Position numbers and translations under genes: made by a program
Part shown: in pieces, positions 34,813 to 44,513 of the stretch
Layout: each line of letters starts with the position of its first letter
Position numbering within the stretch: the first letter of the stretch is position 1
The notes under the pieces: model-generated
Seen by the model: only the letters and a program-made list of their open reading frames with translations
Told to the model about the DNA's origin: nothing
The model's database searches: none
Assembly: GCA_025869365.1 (NCBI GenBank)
Contig: JAOZVV010000005.1
Location: forward strand, 1-64,000
DNA length: 64,000 bases
Reading direction: 5' to 3'
DNA from: Pseudonocardia sp.
GTDB taxonomy: Bacteria; Actinomycetota; Actinomycetes; Mycobacteriales; Pseudonocardiaceae

Positions 34813-36000
34813 TCAGGCGTGCGGGTGCGGGCTGAGGACGAGGGTGCTGTGGTAGTCGAGGATGCCGCCGTTGCCGCTCACGAGGACGACGTCGTGCCGG
34901 GCGGACTGCCGCGCGCCGCCCTGTCCGCGGGCCTGGATGACCGCCTCGGACAGCGGCGTCATGCCCCACAGGTAGTAGCTGGACAGCTCCCCGCCCCCGG
35001 TGTTCACCCGCAGCGTGCCGTTCGGGCCCAGGGCGCCCGAGGCGGCGAGCGGGCCGCCCTCGCCCTTCTCGCAGAAGCCGTAGTCCTCGAGCGAGACGAC
35101 GGTCGTGTAGGTGAAGCAGTCGTAGATCTCCGCCACGTCGACGTCCTGGATCGTCACCCCGGCCATCTTCAGCGCCTCGGGGCCCGACCTCGTGGCCCCG
35201 GAGACGAGCCCGAACTCGCTGCCGCGCTCGCGGACGTAGCCCGGATGCGCCTGACCCCAGCCGAGGACGTGCACGGGCGGCTGGCGCAGGCCCGCGGCCC
35301 GGTCGCCGGAGGTGATGACGAGCGCGACGGCGCCGTTGCTGACGAGGCAGCAGTCCAGGAGGTGCAGCGGCTCCGCGATCCGGCGGGACGCCTGGTGGTC
35401 CGCGAGCGTGATCGGCTCCCGCATCTGGGCCAGCGGGTTGAGCGCCGCCCACTCCCGTGCCGCGACGGCCACCGCGCCGAACTGTTCGCTCGTCGTGCCG
35501 TAGGTGTCCATGTGCCGGCGTGCGGCCAGCGCGTACATCGACGGGGCGCCGCGCAGCCCGCTGGCGTACGGGATCGCCGAGAAGCCCGCGGGTGTCGCGC
35601 GGCTCGCCGCGTAGGCGTCCCCGGTCCCGCCGCCCTCCTGCAGCGGGGCGTCGGCGAACACGCACACGACGACGTCGACCATGCCCGAGGACACGGCCAT
35701 CGACGCGTACTGCACCATCGCCCCCGCGGAGGAGCCGTACGCCTGGATCTCCGAGAGCAGCCTCAGGTCACGCAGCCCGAGGTCCTTCTGCAGGGACAGC
35801 CCGATCCCCCGGGTGATCCCGGCGTTGGTGAGCAGGCCCTGGACGTCGCCGAGCTCGAGCCCGGCGTCGTCGAGCGCCAGCCGGACGGCGTCGACGGCGA
35901 ACTCCGGTGCGGTCCGGCCGTAGATCCGCCGGGTCATGTCCGTGATGCCGAGCCCTGCGATCACGGGGCGGCGGTGGGGGGCGGGGACGGGGTCTGACAT
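34813..36000 (-). CDS. Thiolase-like protein (SCPx/Ltp2-type lipid-transfer aldolase or thiolase)
   Basis: Thiolase-fold protein of 395 aa: VIAGLGITDMTRRIYGRTAPEF at the start, then VQGLLTNAGITRG, AEIYDCFTYTTVVSLEDYG and VNTGGGELSSYYLWGMTPL. Where classical thiolases have the nucleophilic Cys, this protein reads EIQAYGSSAGAMVQYA, with no Cys. That is the pattern of non-thiolytic members such as Ltp2 retro-aldolases. With the DUF35 gene 44 nt downstream it probably forms a two-component CoA-ester-cleaving complex. The ATG at 36000 has GAGGCG upstream. It is divergent from the CoA-transferase operon across a 283-bp control region. Confidence 0.82.
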   Translation of the reverse strand: MSDPVPAPHRRPVIAGLGITDMTRRIYGRTAPEFAVDAVRLALDDAGLELGDVQGLLTNAGITRGIGLSLQKDLGLRDLRLLSEIQAYGSSAGAMVQYASMAVSSGMVDVVVCVFADAPLQEGGGTGDAYAASRATPAGFSAIPYASGLRGAPSMYALAARRHMDTYGTTSEQFGAVAVAAREWAALNPLAQMREPITLADHQASRRIAEPLHLLDCCLVSNGAVALVITSGDRAAGLRQPPVHVLGWGQAHPGYVRERGSEFGLVSGATRSGPEALKMAGVTIQDVDVAEIYDCFTYTTVVSLEDYGFCEKGEGGPLAASGALGPNGTLRVNTGGGELSSYYLWGMTPLSEAVIQARGQGGARQSARHDVVLVSGNGGILDYHSTLVLSPHPHA

Positions 36001-36048
36001 CGACGCCTCGCTCTCGATGGTCGGTCGCACGGAGGTCGCGCGGTCGGT

Positions 36049-36190
36049 ACCGGTGATCGGTCGCCACCGGTGGGACGGGCGGCGAGCCGGACGTGGTCCG
36101 TAGCCAGATGTAGTTCGTGCGGCCTTGCGGGGCAACGCCTGTGGGTCCGGTGCCTGCATGTCTGGGCCGGACCACGAATTGATCACCGGT
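36049..36190. promoter_or_regulatory. Paired inverted ACCGGTGATC sites in a divergent promoter region
   Basis: ACCGGTGATC at 36049-36058 and its reverse complement at 36181-36190 face each other in the region between the thiolase-like gene and the CoA-transferase operon. A second inverted pair, CGTGGTCCG (36092-36100) / CGGACCACG (36168-36176), lies between them. One site near each promoter suggests joint control by one regulator, possibly the PucR-like protein encoded at 44514. Confidence 0.4.
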
Positions 36191-36283
36191 CTTTCGTGGA
36201 GCCCGCCAGTTCCCAGTCGAGTGTGATCCGGGTCATGGTCATCGGCGTCACTCGTCCATCGCTGCACGAGGGAGCAACACCAC

Positions 36284-37594
36284 ATGGCATTCGCACCGCT
36301 GCACGGGGTCCGGGTCCTGGACTTCTCCTGGAACGTCGCGGGCCCGACGGCGACGAAGGTGCTCGCTGCCCTGGGCGCCGACGTCGTCAAGATCGAGTAC
36401 CCGACGCGGCCGGACCCCGGGCGGGTCTTCTCGTTCTCACCGGTGACGCCGGGCGTGTACGACAGCGGCGGCTTCTTCGCCGATCTCAACGTGGGGAAGC
36501 GGAGCCTGACCGTGGATCCCCGCAGCCCGGACGGCCTGGCGCTGGTCGAGGAGCTGATCGGTGCCGCCGACGTGCTGGTGGAGTCCTACTCGCCGCGGGT
36601 CATGGCGGGCTGGGGACTGACGTTCGAGCGGATGTCCGAGCTGAACGCCGCGATCGTCTACCTGAGCGTCTCGGGGTTCGGGCACTCCGGACCGCACGGC
36701 ACGTACGTCAGCTACGGCCCCACGGCCCAGGCGGCCAGCGGGGTGACCTACGCGTCCGGGGAGCCGGGCAGCCCACCCGCCGGGTGGGGCTACTCGTTCC
36801 TCGACGTGATGACCGGCTACCAGGCGGCCTACGCCGTGACCGCGGCCCTGGCCCCCGCCCCCGGTGACCGCGCCGCGACCCGGATCGACCTCTCCCAGCT
36901 CGAGACGGGCGCGGCCATGCTCGCGCCGTTGCTGCTGGACGCGACGGTGAACGGGACGGACACCGCCGCCGGGGCCTTCCCTCCCGGCAACCGTGCGCAC
37001 TGGCCCGGCGGCGGGATCGACGGCTACCGCTACGAGACCGGGGCGCCCTACGGCGTCTACCGGACGGCCGACGACGGCACGGACGGCTTCTGCGCGATCA
37101 CCGTCCTCGAGGACGCCCAGTGGCGGGCTCTGGTCGGTGCCATGGGCGACCCCGAGTGGGCCGGCGACGCCCGCTTCGCGGACCACGCCTCCCGGGTCGA
37201 GCACCAGGAGGCGCTCGACGACCACCTCGGGCGGTGGACGCGCACGCACACCAAGTACGCCCTGATGGAGCTCCTGCAGGCGGCCGGCGTGCCGGCCGGG
37301 GCGGTGCAGAGCGGCCGGGACCGGCTGGAGCACGATCCGTCGCTCGCGGCCCGGGAGGTGTTCCAGCGGCGGACGCACGCCGTCGTCGGGGAGCACCGGT
37401 TCGAGTCCCTGCCGGTGCACGTCGACGGCGAACCGCTCCCGCTGCGGGACCGCTGGCCGCTGCTCGGCCGCGACACGGACCGGGTGCTCGAGGACTGGCT
37501 GGGCTGCGGCGCCGACCGGTGCCGGGAGCTGCGCGAGTCCGGCGTGACCTGGCCCGTCGGCCTGCCCGCGCCCACCTACTACGAGGCGGTATGA
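36284..37594 (+). CDS. CaiB/BaiF family III CoA-transferase (first)
   Basis: CoA-transferase of 436 aa that moves CoA between carboxylic acids. It opens with the family start LHGVRVLDFSWNVAGPTATK, then LGADVVKIEYPTRPD, DVLVESYSPRVMAGWGL and YLSVSGFGHSGPHG. The conserved Asp is probably in GYSFLDVMTGYQAA. The ATG at 36284 has GAGGGAG upstream. It is the first gene of a plus-strand operon and overlaps the second CoA-transferase gene by 4 nt, so the two may act as a heteromer, as many divergent CaiB pairs do. The acid activated is unknown. Confidence 0.9.
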   Translation: MAFAPLHGVRVLDFSWNVAGPTATKVLAALGADVVKIEYPTRPDPGRVFSFSPVTPGVYDSGGFFADLNVGKRSLTVDPRSPDGLALVEELIGAADVLVESYSPRVMAGWGLTFERMSELNAAIVYLSVSGFGHSGPHGTYVSYGPTAQAASGVTYASGEPGSPPAGWGYSFLDVMTGYQAAYAVTAALAPAPGDRAATRIDLSQLETGAAMLAPLLLDATVNGTDTAAGAFPPGNRAHWPGGGIDGYRYETGAPYGVYRTADDGTDGFCAITVLEDAQWRALVGAMGDPEWAGDARFADHASRVEHQEALDDHLGRWTRTHTKYALMELLQAAGVPAGAVQSGRDRLEHDPSLAAREVFQRRTHAVVGEHRFESLPVHVDGEPLPLRDRWPLLGRDTDRVLEDWLGCGADRCRELRESGVTWPVGLPAPTYYEAV

Positions 37595-38874
37595 GGATGA
37601 ACGGCTCCGGACGGCCCCCGCTGACCGGGATCACCGTCGTCGAACTCGACGACGGAGTGGCCCAGTACGCCGGGATGCTGCTCGCCGGGCTCGGCGCGGA
37701 CGTGATCAAGGTCGAGCCGCCGGGCGGGTCGCGCGCGCGGCGGGCCTCCCCGTTCCGCGCCGGTGTCGACGACGGCGAGCACAGCCTCCCGTTCCGGCAC
37801 TACAACGCGGCCAAGCGCTCGGTCGTCCTCGACCCCGGTGCGGACGCGGACCGGGCGGCGCTGGAATCCCTCGTGCGCGCGGCGGACATCCTGCTCGACG
37901 GGCTCGGGCCGGGCGGCGCGGCGGCGATCGGCCTGGACGACGCGACCCTGGAGGCACTGGCCCCCGGGCTGGTGCACGTCGTGGTGACGCCGTTCGGGCT
38001 GACCGGTCCGTGGCGGGACCACCTGGCGTCGGACGTGGTGTCGATGTCCCTCGGCGGGGTGACCGGGCAGACCGGCTACGACGGCGTCGGCGACGAGCCC
38101 GGACGGCCGATCACCCCGGTCGGGCATCAGGCCCGGCACTTCGGCGGGGTGCTCGCCGCGATCTACGCGGTGGCCGCGCTCCGCGAGCCGAGGTCCGCCG
38201 GGGTGCGCACCCTGGACGTCGCGCTGCACGACAGCATCGCGGTCTCCACCGAGATCCCGGTGTCGATGTGGGAGTTCGGCGGGCAGGAGGTGTTCCGGCA
38301 CACCGGCCGGCACGCGGCCGCGGTCCTGCACAACCCCGAGTGGCAGTTCCGGTGCGCGGACGGCGGGTACCTCTGTGCGCTCACGCTCTACCTCAACGAC
38401 CGGCGGTTCGCGGCGATCCTCGACTGGTTCGACACCACCGGCTTCCCCCACGACCTGCACGCCGAGCGGTTCGTCGCGGAGGCGGACCGGGTCGCCAACC
38501 TGCGGGAGATCGTCGACGCGATCGCCCGCTTCTGCGCCCTGCACGACAGCGAGGACCTGTTCCACGAGGCCCAGCGCCGGGCCCTGCCGTGGGCGCGGGT
38601 CCAGCCGGTCGCGGACGTCGCCGCCGACCCGCAGCTGCAGGCGCGGGAGTTCTTCACGCCGGTGGAGCAGTCCGACGGGAGCACGGCCGCGCAGCCCGGC
38701 CTCCCGTGGCGGGGCATGCCCACCGTGTTCTCCCACCCGACGTCCTCCCACCCGACCCGCCGCGTGCGCGCGCCACGGTTGGGCGAGGACACGGCCGAGG
38801 TCCTGGCCACGTTCCTGGGTGCCGGGCCCCTCGCTCCCGAGGGCGCGGCCCGCGACGCCGTGGCGGGGGACTGA
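37591..38874 (+). CDS. CaiB/BaiF family III CoA-transferase (second)
   Basis: Second CoA-transferase of the pair (427 aa), only moderately similar to the first. ITVVELDDGVAQYAGMLLAG, LGADVIKVEPPGGSRAR, AAKRSVVLDP and VVVTPFGLTGPWRDHLASD mark the family; the conserved Asp region reads RTLDVALHDSIA. The ATG at 37591 overlaps the previous stop (ATGA), and a second ATG lies two codons on. The substrate-binding lipoprotein gene starts 3 nt after its stop, so activation and import are encoded together. Confidence 0.9.
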   Translation: MRMNGSGRPPLTGITVVELDDGVAQYAGMLLAGLGADVIKVEPPGGSRARRASPFRAGVDDGEHSLPFRHYNAAKRSVVLDPGADADRAALESLVRAADILLDGLGPGGAAAIGLDDATLEALAPGLVHVVVTPFGLTGPWRDHLASDVVSMSLGGVTGQTGYDGVGDEPGRPITPVGHQARHFGGVLAAIYAVAALREPRSAGVRTLDVALHDSIAVSTEIPVSMWEFGGQEVFRHTGRHAAAVLHNPEWQFRCADGGYLCALTLYLNDRRFAAILDWFDTTGFPHDLHAERFVAEADRVANLREIVDAIARFCALHDSEDLFHEAQRRALPWARVQPVADVAADPQLQAREFFTPVEQSDGSTAAQPGLPWRGMPTVFSHPTSSHPTRRVRAPRLGEDTAEVLATFLGAGPLAPEGAARDAVAGD

Positions 38875-38877
38875 GCC

Positions 38878-40419
38878 GTGCGGGCACGCAGAATCCTCGC
38901 CTGCGCGGTCGCCGGGCTGTGCGCGGTGCTGCTCGCGGCGTGCGGGACCGCGGCCGGAGCGCCCGCGGACGACGGGCGGATCCTGCGCTACGGGGTGGAC
39001 CTGACCCCGGGCGGCGGGCCGATCTTCGACCCGATCCAGGCCTCCCGCTCGCTCACGCCGAACCAGAACGCCTGGCTCGACCTGATCTACGACCGGCTGA
39101 TCTACCGCGACGACGACGGCACGCTGCGGCCGGGCCTGCTCACCTCCTGGGAGGCGCCCGACCCGCTGACCGCGGTCCTCACCGTGCGCGAGGGCGTCCG
39201 GTTCCAGGACGGGACCCCGCTGGACGCGGCCGCGATCGCGTTCAACTGGGAGAGGGACCTCGCCGAGCCGACGCTGGCGAAGTCCCCGGACTTCCGGGCG
39301 TTCGAGTCGCTGGAGGTCGTCTCGCCGTCGGTGCTGAAGGTGCACTACAAGACCCCCGTCACCGCCTACGCGTTCAACGTGACCTTCACCCGGTCCTCCT
39401 CCTTCGGGCAGATCGCCTCGCCGACCGCGGTGAGGGCGCTCGGTGCGGGCTACGGCGCCGCACCCGTCGGCGCGGGGCCCTACCGGTTCGAGAAGCTCGA
39501 CCGGGGCTCCCTGCTGTCGGTGCGCCGCTGGGACGGCTACTGGAACCCGTCCGTCCAGCACCTGGACGGGATCGACTTCGTGCAGAACGGGCGCGGCGCC
39601 CCGATGATCTCGGCGCTGGCCGCCGGCCGGATCGACATCGCGCCGATCAGCCTCTCCGACATCCCGGTCGTCCGGTCCCGGGAGGGCCTCACGACCCTGG
39701 TCAAACCGGGCAACGAGGTCCTGTACATGCAGCTGCGGGTGGACCGCCCGCCCTTCGACGACATCCGGGTCCGGGAGGCCCTGGCCTGGGCGTTCGACCG
39801 GAAGATGATCAACGACGTCGCCTACGCGGGCGCGGGGGAGCCCACCCGGACGCTGTACTTCCCGGGATCGCCGTACCACGACGCGGCGCTCGACTCGCCG
39901 CCTCCGTTCGACGCGGCGAAAGGCCGGGAGCTGCTCGCCGCGGCCGGGTACCCGGACGGCTTCCGGATCGGGATGCTCGTCCAGAACCAGCCGGTGATGG
40001 TGGCCGCCGCCGAGGTGCTGCAGGCCCAGCTCGACCAGATCGGGGTCGAGGTCGAGATCAACGTCTCGCCCAACTACATCAACGACGCCCTGGCCAAGCC
40101 GGACTCGATCATGGCCTCGACCACCAGCTTCGCGGTCGCGGACTCCTTCCTCGTGACCAAGGCCCGGCTCGGGCTCGGCTACAGCAGCCCGGCCTTCGAC
40201 GCGGCCTACGCGGCGACGCTCGGCGCGACGGGGCGGGAGGCGGAGATCGTCGCGAACGCCGGGCTGCAGAAGGTGATCATCGACGAGACGCCGATCTTCT
40301 TCCTCGCGCAGGAGCCGATCGCGGTCGGGATGCGCGCCGGGGTCACCGGCGTGACCGAGGTCCGCGGCGACCTGGAGGGGCCGGACCTGCGCGACGTCTC
40401 GTTCGGTCCCCGGCCCTGA
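38878..40419 (+). CDS. ABC transporter substrate-binding lipoprotein, family 5
   Basis: Extracellular solute-binding protein of 513 aa (DppA/OppA family SBP_bac_5). The signal peptide ends in the lipobox LLAAC with Cys22, so it is lipid-anchored outside the membrane. Typical segments are LRPGLLTSWEAPDPLTAVL, VREGVRFQDGTPLDAAAI and VGAGPYRFEKLDRGS, with IRVREALAWAFDRKMIN near the centre. It starts GTG at 38878. Family 5 proteins bind peptides, nickel, opines or other small organic molecules; next to CoA-transferase genes a non-peptide organic acid or amide is likely. Confidence 0.92.
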   Translation: MRARRILACAVAGLCAVLLAACGTAAGAPADDGRILRYGVDLTPGGGPIFDPIQASRSLTPNQNAWLDLIYDRLIYRDDDGTLRPGLLTSWEAPDPLTAVLTVREGVRFQDGTPLDAAAIAFNWERDLAEPTLAKSPDFRAFESLEVVSPSVLKVHYKTPVTAYAFNVTFTRSSSFGQIASPTAVRALGAGYGAAPVGAGPYRFEKLDRGSLLSVRRWDGYWNPSVQHLDGIDFVQNGRGAPMISALAAGRIDIAPISLSDIPVVRSREGLTTLVKPGNEVLYMQLRVDRPPFDDIRVREALAWAFDRKMINDVAYAGAGEPTRTLYFPGSPYHDAALDSPPPFDAAKGRELLAAAGYPDGFRIGMLVQNQPVMVAAAEVLQAQLDQIGVEVEINVSPNYINDALAKPDSIMASTTSFAVADSFLVTKARLGLGYSSPAFDAAYAATLGATGREAEIVANAGLQKVIIDETPIFFLAQEPIAVGMRAGVTGVTEVRGDLEGPDLRDVSFGPRP

Positions 40420-40477
40420 CGATCCGGCCGTGACCGAGCCCTGACACGCCGCACCGAACGGAAAGGACGGATCACCC

Positions 40478-41425
40478 GTGCTCACACTCATCGGACGGCG
40501 GCTGCTCTCGCTGATCCCGATCCTGATCGTCGTCTCGTTCGCCGTGTTCATGCTGACGTCGCTGCTGCCCGGCGACCCGGCGGTGACCCTCGCGGGCGGG
40601 CCCAACGCGACCCCGCAGGCGGTCGAGGCGATCCGCGACCGCCTGCACCTCGACGATCCGCTGCTCCTGCAGTACCTCTACTGGCTCGGCGACGCCGTCC
40701 GGTTCGACTTCGGGACGTCGCTGTTCAGCGGGGTGCCGGTGATGGAGTCGATCGGTGCCCGGCTGCCGGTGACGATCAGCCTCGTCATCGCCGCGGTCGT
40801 CGTCGCGCTGCTCATCGCGGTGCCGCTCGGTGTCCTCGCCGGTACCCGGCCGGGCGGGACCGCGGACCGGATCAACCGGGTCACCTCGACGCTCGGGGTC
40901 GGCGTGCCGAACTTCTGGTTCGCCGCGATCCTGATCATCGTCTTCGCGGTCGGGCTCGGGTGGCTGCCGCCCGCCGGCTACGTCCCGTTCACCGACTCGC
41001 CCGGCGGCTGGCTCCAGTCGATCCTGCTCGCCGCGATCGCGCTGGGCTTCTTCCTCTCCGCCGAGCTGAGCCGGCAGCTGCGGGCCGCGCTGATCAGCGA
41101 GCTCGGGTCGAACTACATCCGCACGCTGTGGGCGAAGGGTGCCTCGGCGAGACGGGTGATCGGGGGCCACGCGCTGCGCAACGCGGCGGGCCCGGCCATC
41201 ACGGTGTTCGCGGTGCACGTCGGGTACCTGCTCGGCGGCACCGTGATCATCGAGCAGATCTTCTCCATCCCCGGCCTCGGTTCCTACCTGCTCGACGGGA
41301 TCGTCGGCGGGGACCTGCCGGTGATCCAAGGGGTGACGATGATGTTCGTGCTCTTCCAGGTGGGTATGAGCCTGCTGGTCGACATCAGCTACGGGCTGCT
41401 CAACCCGAAGGTGCGGGTCGGCTGA
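40478..41425 (+). CDS. ABC transporter permease, DppB type
   Basis: Inner-membrane permease of 315 aa with six helices. It begins with the DppB-type N-terminus (LIGRRLLSLIPILIVVSFAVF, SLLPGDPAVTLAGG). The EAA loop, which contacts the ATPase, is YIRTLWAKGASARRVIGGHA, and IIEQIFSIPGLGSYLLDGIV follows. The start is the GTG at 40478, with GGAAAGGA upstream. The stop overlaps the next ATG by one base (TGATG). It forms the channel with the permease half of the following fusion protein. Confidence 0.93.
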   Translation: MLTLIGRRLLSLIPILIVVSFAVFMLTSLLPGDPAVTLAGGPNATPQAVEAIRDRLHLDDPLLLQYLYWLGDAVRFDFGTSLFSGVPVMESIGARLPVTISLVIAAVVVALLIAVPLGVLAGTRPGGTADRINRVTSTLGVGVPNFWFAAILIIVFAVGLGWLPPAGYVPFTDSPGGWLQSILLAAIALGFFLSAELSRQLRAALISELGSNYIRTLWAKGASARRVIGGHALRNAAGPAITVFAVHVGYLLGGTVIIEQIFSIPGLGSYLLDGIVGGDLPVIQGVTMMFVLFQVGMSLLVDISYGLLNPKVRVG

Positions 41426-43407
41426 TGGCGAGTACCGAGATCCCGTCCGCCGCGCCCGCGCCGGACCCGGTGGTCGAACACCACCTCGCCCCGCCGCCCC
41501 CGGCGCCGGCGGCACCGGGGGGATCGCTGCTCCGGCGGGTCCTGCGCCGCCCGGCGCCCGCCGCCGCCCTCGGATTCCTCCTGTTCGTCGTGCTGGTCGC
41601 GATCTTCGCCCCGCTGATCGCGCCGCACGACCCGACCACCCTCAACGTCGCGCCGCCGATGTCGGGCCCCGGGCCCGGCCACCTGCTGGGGACCGACGAC
41701 CTCGGCCGGGACATCCTGAGCCGGCTCATGTACGCCGCCCGGCTGTCCATGCTCGCCAGCTTCTCCACGGTCGCGATCGCGCTCGTCCTGGCCCTGGTGA
41801 TCGGTCTCGCGGCGGGCTGGAACGGCGGCTGGATCGACAACCTGCTGATGCGGATCACCGACGCGGGCCTCAGCTTCCCGCCGCTGGTGCTCGCCCTCGC
41901 CGTCGCCGGGATCCTCGGAGCGGGCCTGGACAAGATCGTGCTGGCGCTGGCGGTCGTGTTCACCCCGGGCCTCGCCCGGCTCATCCGCGGCCAGACCCTC
42001 GCGATCCGCGAGGAGACCTTCGTCGAGGCCTCCCGCACGATCGGGACGTCCCGGCTGACGATCCTGCGCCACCGGGTGCTGCCGAACCTGCGCTCGCCGC
42101 TGATCGTCTCGGTCTCCTTCTACCTGGGAACGGCACTGCTTGCCGAGGCCGGGCTGAGCTACCTCGGCCTGGGGGCCCGGCCGCCGGAGGCGAGCTGGGG
42201 CAACATGCTGCGCCGCGCCTACGACCACGCCCTGTTCACCGATTCCTGGCAGCTGGTGATCCCCGGCCTGGCCATCACCCTGAGCGTGCTGTCGTTCACG
42301 GTGCTGGCAGACGGCCTGCGCACGGCCCTCGGCGGAGGCGGGGAGACCCGGATCGCCCGCGGGGAGAAGCGGGGTCTCACGGTCGTCTCCCGCCTGTCGG
42401 CGCCTGCGTTGTCGACGGCCCGGGAAGGGACGGCACTGCAGGTCAGGGACCTGTCGGTCCGGTTCGACGAGGGCCGCGGCCCCGCGGTCGTGGAGGACCT
42501 CGACCTGGACGTGCCGAGCGGCTCGGTCGTCGGCGTGGTGGGGGAGAGCGGGTCCGGCAAGTCCGTCACGATGCTGTCGGTCCTGCGGCTGCTCGCCCCG
42601 TCGGCGCGGATCACCTCCGGCACCGTCGAGCGCCGCGGCGCCGACCTGCTCGGCATGCCGCTCGACGCGATCCGCGCGGTCCGCGGCCGGGACATCTCGA
42701 TGATCTTCCAGGACCCCATGACCAGCCTGGACCCGTCGTGGACGATCGGCAGCCAGATCGCCGAGTCCGTGCGCCTGCACTCCGACGTCGACCGTCGGAC
42801 CGCCCGCAAGCGGGCGGAGGAGGTGCTGACCCAGGTCGGGATCCCCGCGGCGGGGGAGCGGCTCGACGACTATCCGCACCAGATGTCCGGTGGCATGCGG
42901 CAACGCGTCATGATCGCGATGGCGCTGGCCTGCCGCCCGCGGATCCTGATCGCGGACGAGCCCACCACCGCGCTGGACGTGACCATCCAGGCCCAGATCC
43001 TGGACGTCCTGCGCGAGCTGCAGCGCGAGCTGGACTTCGCGGTCGTCCTGGTGACCCACGACCTCGGCGTCGTCAGCGATCTCTGCGACCGGGTCGTCGT
43101 CATGTACGCCGGGCAGGTCGTGGAGGAGGGGGAGGTGACCGAGGTCTTCGCGCGGCCGCGGCATCCCTACACCGCGGGGCTGCTGGGGGCGATGCCGCAG
43201 GTCGGCAGGCGCGACGAGCGGCTGACCGTCATCCCCGGGACCGTCCCGCAGCTGGACCGGCTCCCGTCGGGCTGCCGGTTCCGTACCCGGTGCCCGCACG
43301 CCGTCGACGAGTGCGCGACGGCCCCGGTGCCGCTGGAGATCCTCGGCGGAGGGGACCGGGTGCGCTGCATCCGCTTCCCCGAGCTGGACCTGAAGGGAGC
43401 GCGCTGA
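41425..43407 (+). CDS. Fused DppC-type permease and DppD-type ATPase
   Basis: One 660-aa frame encodes two ABC importer subunits. Residues 40-300 are a DppC permease ([41 protein letters not shown] loop [20 protein letters not shown]). Residues 335-655 are a DppD ATPase with Walker A GESGSGKS (373-380), [11 protein letters not shown], signature MSGGMRQRV, Walker [13 protein letters not shown] and the C-terminal oligopeptide-type Cys motif [14 protein letters not shown]. About 35 residues link the halves. Fusion fixes a 1:1 ratio of these subunits. The frame is continuous, with no sign of assembly error. Confidence 0.9.
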   Translation: MASTEIPSAAPAPDPVVEHHLAPPPPAPAAPGGSLLRRVLRRPAPAAALGFLLFVVLVAIFAPLIAPHDPTTLNVAPPMSGPGPGHLLGTDDLGRDILSRLMYAARLSMLASFSTVAIALVLALVIGLAAGWNGGWIDNLLMRITDAGLSFPPLVLALAVAGILGAGLDKIVLALAVVFTPGLARLIRGQTLAIREETFVEASRTIGTSRLTILRHRVLPNLRSPLIVSVSFYLGTALLAEAGLSYLGLGARPPEASWGNMLRRAYDHALFTDSWQLVIPGLAITLSVLSFTVLADGLRTALGGGGETRIARGEKRGLTVVSRLSAPALSTAREGTALQVRDLSVRFDEGRGPAVVEDLDLDVPSGSVVGVVGESGSGKSVTMLSVLRLLAPSARITSGTVERRGADLLGMPLDAIRAVRGRDISMIFQDPMTSLDPSWTIGSQIAESVRLHSDVDRRTARKRAEEVLTQVGIPAAGERLDDYPHQMSGGMRQRVMIAMALACRPRILIADEPTTALDVTIQAQILDVLRELQRELDFAVVLVTHDLGVVSDLCDRVVVMYAGQVVEEGEVTEVFARPRHPYTAGLLGAMPQVGRRDERLTVIPGTVPQLDRLPSGCRFRTRCPHAVDECATAPVPLEILGGGDRVRCIRFPELDLKGAR

Positions 43408-43408
43408 C

Positions 43409-44470
43409 ATGACCGCGACGACCGGCCTCGACGCCGAGATCCTGCTGAGCACCACGGGCCTCACCAAGCGGTTCCCGGTGCGCCGCGGCCCGTTGCGGCG
43501 CAAGGTCGGTGAGATCCGGGCCGTGGACGGGGTGGACATCGCGGTGCGGCGGGGGACGACGCTGGGGCTGGTGGGCGAGTCCGGGTCGGGGAAGAGCACC
43601 CTCGCCCGGCTCGTCCTGCGGCTGATCGAGGCCACGGCGGGCGAGGTGCGGTTCGACGGGCACGACCTGCGCTCGCTGCCCGACGCCGAGCTGCGCCCGC
43701 TGCGGCGGCGGATGCAGATGGTCTTCCAGGACCCGTACTCCTCGTTCGACCCGACCTCCACGCTCGCCGACAGCGTGGGCGAACCGCTGCGGACCCACGA
43801 GCGGGCCGCGCCGGACACGTCGCGCGGGCGGCTGGTGGAGCTGTTCGAGCTGGTCGGGCTCGCGCCGGAGTATCTCGAGCGCTACCCGTCGCAGCTCTCC
43901 GGCGGGCAGCTGCAGCGTGCGGCGATCGCCCGGGCGCTCGCGGTCGGCGCGGACCTGCTGGTGCTGGACGAACCGGTCAGCGCGCTCGACGTCTCCACCC
44001 AGGCGCAGGTCGTCAACCTGCTCCAGGACCTGCAGCGGACGCTCGGGGTCAGCTACCTCTTCATCGCCCACGACCTCTCCGTCGTCCGGCACGTCAGCGA
44101 CCGCATCGCCGTGATGTACCTGGGGCGGGTCGTCGAGGAGGGCCCGGCGGACCAGGTGTACGAGACGCCGACCCACCCCTACACCGAGGCGCTCCTCTCG
44201 GCCGTGCCGGACCCGAACCCCCTGCGCCAGCGCGCCCGGGAGCGGGTGATCCTCTCGGGTGACCTGCCGTCGCCGGCGAACCCGCCCTCGGGATGTCACT
44301 TCCGGTCGCGCTGCCGCTTCGCCATGGAGATCTGCGCGACGCAGGCACCGAGCGCATTCGTGACGAAACAGGGTGTGACGACGTACTGTCATCTGCACAC
44401 CTCCGGTCCGGTCCTGGCCGGGGCTCCCGTCCGGGAGCACGGCGAGGCCGGGAGCCGGCGCATCCAGTGA
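43409..44470 (+). CDS. ABC transporter ATP-binding protein, DppF type
   Basis: Second ATPase of the importer (353 aa). Walker [10 protein letters not shown] is at about 55-63, followed by MVFQDPYSSFDPTSTLADSV, signature QLSGGQLQRAAIARAL, Walker B LLVLDEPVSALD and the H-loop FIAHDLSVVRHVSD. The C-terminal extension has the Cys pattern CHFRSRCRFAMEIC seen in Dpp/Opp ATPases. The ATG at 43409 is one base after the previous stop. It pairs with the ATPase half of the fusion to power uptake. Confidence 0.93.
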   Translation: MTATTGLDAEILLSTTGLTKRFPVRRGPLRRKVGEIRAVDGVDIAVRRGTTLGLVGESGSGKSTLARLVLRLIEATAGEVRFDGHDLRSLPDAELRPLRRRMQMVFQDPYSSFDPTSTLADSVGEPLRTHERAAPDTSRGRLVELFELVGLAPEYLERYPSQLSGGQLQRAAIARALAVGADLLVLDEPVSALDVSTQAQVVNLLQDLQRTLGVSYLFIAHDLSVVRHVSDRIAVMYLGRVVEEGPADQVYETPTHPYTEALLSAVPDPNPLRQRARERVILSGDLPSPANPPSGCHFRSRCRFAMEICATQAPSAFVTKQGVTTYCHLHTSGPVLAGAPVREHGEAGSRRIQ

Positions 44471-44513
44471 CGGAAGCGGCGCTCGTCGCCGCGCGAGCGC
44501 GGAGGTCGCGGCG

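Noticed and set aside
37579-40605. 1008-codon minus-strand frame opposite the CoA-transferase and binding-protein genes
   Set aside because: Composition is Arg/Gly/Val-rich with no domain, and the plus strand carries complete, well-known families with ribosome sites.
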